Assembly: GCA_016928975.1 (NCBI GenBank)
Contig: JAFGJR010000287.1
Location: 1-12,822 of the forward strand
Reading direction: 5' to 3'
Origin: Sedimentisphaerales bacterium
GTDB taxonomy: Bacteria; Planctomycetota; Phycisphaerae; Sedimentisphaerales; SG8-4
Length of the DNA: 12,822 nt
The notes under the pieces: generated by a model
Databases searched by the model: none
Told to the model about the DNA's origin: nothing
Seen by the model: the letters and a program-made list of their open reading frames with translations, nothing else
In this document: one piece after another, positions 7,299 through 12,822 of the stretch
How positions within the stretch are numbered: the stretch's first letter is position 1
Layout: each line of letters opens with the position of its first letter
Position numbers and translations under genes: made by a program

Positions 7299-7556
7299 TC
7301 ATCCGCATTTCGTATCCCCGCAGTAGTCGCAGACGGCACAGTTCGCTTCCCGCCGCATGGGCCGGCCACATTCCTCGCAGATCTGCCGGAACGGCGAGGT
7401 GGTCTCAGTGTCAGCAGCCCCCATGGCCTCCTTCAAGGCCCGAGCGATGGCATCAGGGCAGGAGAGGACATCGATCTCCTTGTTGGTCTTGCGAGCCACA
7501 GCTGCCGACAGGCACCGAATACCGGAGAGCTGATCGATCATGACGCCCGGATCGGC
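7299..7556 (-). pseudogene. 3' remnant of a B12-dependent (class II) ribonucleotide reductase: TSCPD region plus Cys-rich C-terminal tail
   Basis: About 86 residues. GVMIDQLSGIRC and VLSCPDAIARALKEAMG match the TSCPD-type region of adenosylcobalamin-dependent ribonucleoside-diphosphate reductases. The tail CEECGRP, NCAVC and DYCGDTKCG ending at the stop is the Zn-ribbon/redox C-terminus of the same enzymes. The natural stop is present, but everything upstream (the catalytic barrel, about 700 or more residues) is missing and replaced by a beta-helix gene in another frame. A short TTG-initiated product from 7571 is formally possible but would lack the active site. A free-standing TSCPD protein is the alternative, but the upstream half of that domain is also absent. 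Confidence 0.68.
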
Positions 7557-7972
7557 CCCCACCAGTCCCAACTCTTGAATCCCTTTGCAGGATCTCCGGA
7601 ATCGATCACGGTCCAGCCCGTGGCGCCGGAGCCGAGACTGCCGTCGAAGTCGCCAACCAGACTGTTGTATGCCCCGGGCGCACCTTTGTACGCCGGCGCC
7701 AGATTGGCTTCAACGTAGGTATCCGGCCGAATGATGATGCGATGACCACCCCTGTCGTCGGGCACTGAGTCCAGCGCCTTTTGAATCGTATGGAAGGCGG
7801 CTCTCCAGCTCCGTCCGTTCGAGTTGTCGCCCTGTTTCGAGACGTAGAGCGTCGCCCCGCGTCCAGCGTCACGCGCAACAGCGGACGATCCTTCCTGCGC
7901 AACACAAATCGGGAGACTGCCTGCGAGCAATATCAACAGTACGACGGCCTTTGCATCCAACGTAGAACTCAT
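7538..7972 (-). pseudogene. 5' remnant of a secreted right-handed beta-helix (pectate-lyase-like) protein
   Basis: 144 codons from ATG 7972 with GGGAG 6 nt upstream. Residues 1-25 are a signal peptide (LDAKAVVLLILLAGSLPICVA, probable cleavage before Q). The mature start ATLYVSKQGDNSNGRSW, then FHTIQKALDSVP and GHRIIIRPDTYVE, is the opening of parallel beta-helix carbohydrate-active proteins. GDFDGSLGSGATGW and GFKSWDWWGPIRA look like a conserved insert seen in planctomycete members. The family is usually several hundred residues long; here the frame ends just after GPIRAS, where reductase sequence begins. The gene start is intact, so a truncated, probably inactive product may be made. Confidence 0.75.
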
Positions 7973-7978
7973 CGATCA

Positions 7979-7983
7979 CTCCC
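7979..7983 (-). promoter_or_regulatory. Ribosome binding site of the truncated beta-helix gene
   Basis: GGGAG, then TGATCG, then ATG on the minus strand. A strong Shine-Dalgarno at 6-nt spacing shows that the gene's own 5' end is preserved, so truncation was from the 3' side. Confidence 0.65.
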
Positions 7984-8195
7984 ACTGCAACGAACCAGGG
8001 AATATCGCGCTCGCAGAGCACCCGGACGTGCTCGATGCGATATATCGACAGTTATGCACCTATCCCAACCGATACACTCCAATCACGGACGTCTCCCGTT
8101 GCTACGGCTCAGGAGGCAGTACACGTTGCTGATTCTACCACGCGCCAAGGACTTCTTCAAACCGCCGCCAGGCGCCATGCCGGCGTCCGCAATGA

Positions 8196-12212
<4,017 letters not shown>

Positions 12213-12526
12213 TCGTGCAAGGTGACGCCTTCGGGCATGATCTGGTCCACCTGACCTTGCCGGGCCACGTGATAGCCGGCGTCTGAAGGTTGCCGGGGCG
12301 TCGTTGAGCATGTGCGGAATCCAGGCAGACGCGCGGACACGTAGGTCTGGCGAGGCGGCAACGTGCTGGCCCAAGTTACGCAGTTCTGAGGATGAAGGGG
12401 GGTTTTGGGTGGCGCCAGGGGCGGTTTTCGCCAAGAGTCTTCACTACATTTGTACAAGCTCATCCATGCGGCGGAGCCGGCGCGGCAAGGTCGGACCCTG
12501 CCGATAAACGAGCAATTCCCCTGACT
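12213..12526. other. Non-coding region downstream of the GH2 gene
   Basis: About 310 bp with no recognisable gene. GCAAGGT (12217-12223) and ACCTTGC (12254-12260) form an inverted repeat just after the stop, but its loop is 30 nt and no T-run follows, so it is a poor terminator. The rest resembles degenerate extensions of the repeat array to the right, for example TTTGTACAA at 12450 and again at 12583. Confidence 0.5.
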
Positions 12527-12822
12527 GCTGCCGGTGCGATGTGGTCTTCCCAGATGCCCCATACCTCCCAAGTTTGGCTTTGTTTGTACAACGGGCCGTC
12601 CGTCGCCTCGTAGCGTGGGTCGCGCCCACCGGTTGCCTGGCGGGCAAATTGGCTTTGTTTCGCACGCTCGGCTCCGCGGTGGGAATCGCTGCCGGTGCGA
12701 TGTGGTTTCCCCCAAATGTCCCAGTCCTCCCAGATTTGGCTTTGTTTCGCACGACCTGCCATCCACCGCTTCGCAGGGCCCTGCCCTTCGGCTGCTTGGC
12801 AGGGCAAATTGGCTTTGTTTCG
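12527..12822. repeat. Composite intergenic repeat array with a TTGGCTTTGTTT core (continues past the right edge)
   Basis: Four copies of the core lie at about 12573, 12648, 12735 and 12807 (steps of 75, 87 and 72). Two kinds of unit alternate. The long unit, at 12527-12585 and 12688-12747, starts GCTGCCGGTGCGATGTGGT and ends GATTTGGCTTTGTTT or similar. The short unit ends GGGCAAATTGGCTTTGTTTCG (12643-12662 and 12802-12822) and is preceded by a GC-rich inverted repeat. On the minus strand the core reads as NKAN/NKAK, KQSQ or ETKP in the three frames, a motif I recognise from mispredicted planctomycete proteins. Not protein-coding. Confidence 0.8.
12778..12805. repeat. Inverted repeat inside the short array unit
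   Basis: GCCCTGCC (12778-12785) and GGCAGGGC (12798-12805) are perfect 8-bp inverted copies with a 12-nt loop, directly before AAATTGGCTTTGTTT. The other short unit has an equivalent, one-mismatch pair (GCCCACC and GGCGGGC) at the same place. Confidence 0.55.

Noticed and set aside
12217..12260. Terminator of the GH2 gene
   Set aside because: A 7-bp stem with a 30-nt loop and no T-run does not meet intrinsic terminator criteria.
12527..12822. CRISPR array
   Set aside because: The repeats are imperfect, of two kinds, irregularly spaced, and the sequences between cores are themselves repeated.

Overview
The window looks like a chromosomal piece of a Planctomycetota bacterium, probably Phycisphaerae or a relative and quite possibly from a metagenome assembly. 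Four things suggest this: an N-terminal LEPR-XLL sequence on a giant exoprotein; cohesin- and dockerin-like modules at its far end; a secreted beta-helix gene start of a type common in this phylum; and a right-end repeat whose three frames read NKAN, KQSQ and ETKP, a pattern I associate with planctomycete intergenic DNA. The phylum call rests on pattern recognition, not a search.

Layout. (1) Positions 6773 down to 1, minus strand: one uninterrupted reading frame of 2257 codons, with its C-terminus beyond the left edge. I walked the frame and found no stop. The domains in order are LEPR-XLL, a metzincin-like HExxHxxGxxH segment, seven FG-GAP-type repeats, IPT/TIG, two PPC-like domains, a second IPT/TIG, an unassigned segment with an acidic helical part, a DUF11/DUF7619-like module, an Fn3-like domain, a GH17 beta-1,3-glucanase-like domain, a Big-like domain, a cohesin-like domain and the first half of a dockerin. 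(2) 6774-7298: non-coding leader with a good sigma70-like promoter and several inverted repeats. (3) 7299-7972, minus strand: two broken genes joined out of frame. One is the 5' end of a secreted right-handed beta-helix protein, with RBS and signal peptide intact. The other is the 3' end of a B12-dependent ribonucleotide reductase (TSCPD region and Cys-rich tail). (4) 7973-8339: divergent intergenic region. (5) 8340-12212, plus strand: an intact, secreted, LacZ-type GH2 beta-galactosidase with an added C-terminal F5/8 type C (discoidin) domain. (6) 12213-12822: non-coding, ending in a composite repeat array that continues past the right edge.

The intact content points to extracellular polysaccharide handling. 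The GH2 enzyme would remove beta-galactosides, the GH17 module would act on beta-1,3-glucan, and the cohesin, dockerin, FG-GAP and discoidin modules would serve adhesion or assembly. The most unusual items are the domain architecture of the giant protein and the beta-helix/RNR junction. I see no tRNA, rRNA, CRISPR array or recognisable transposase.
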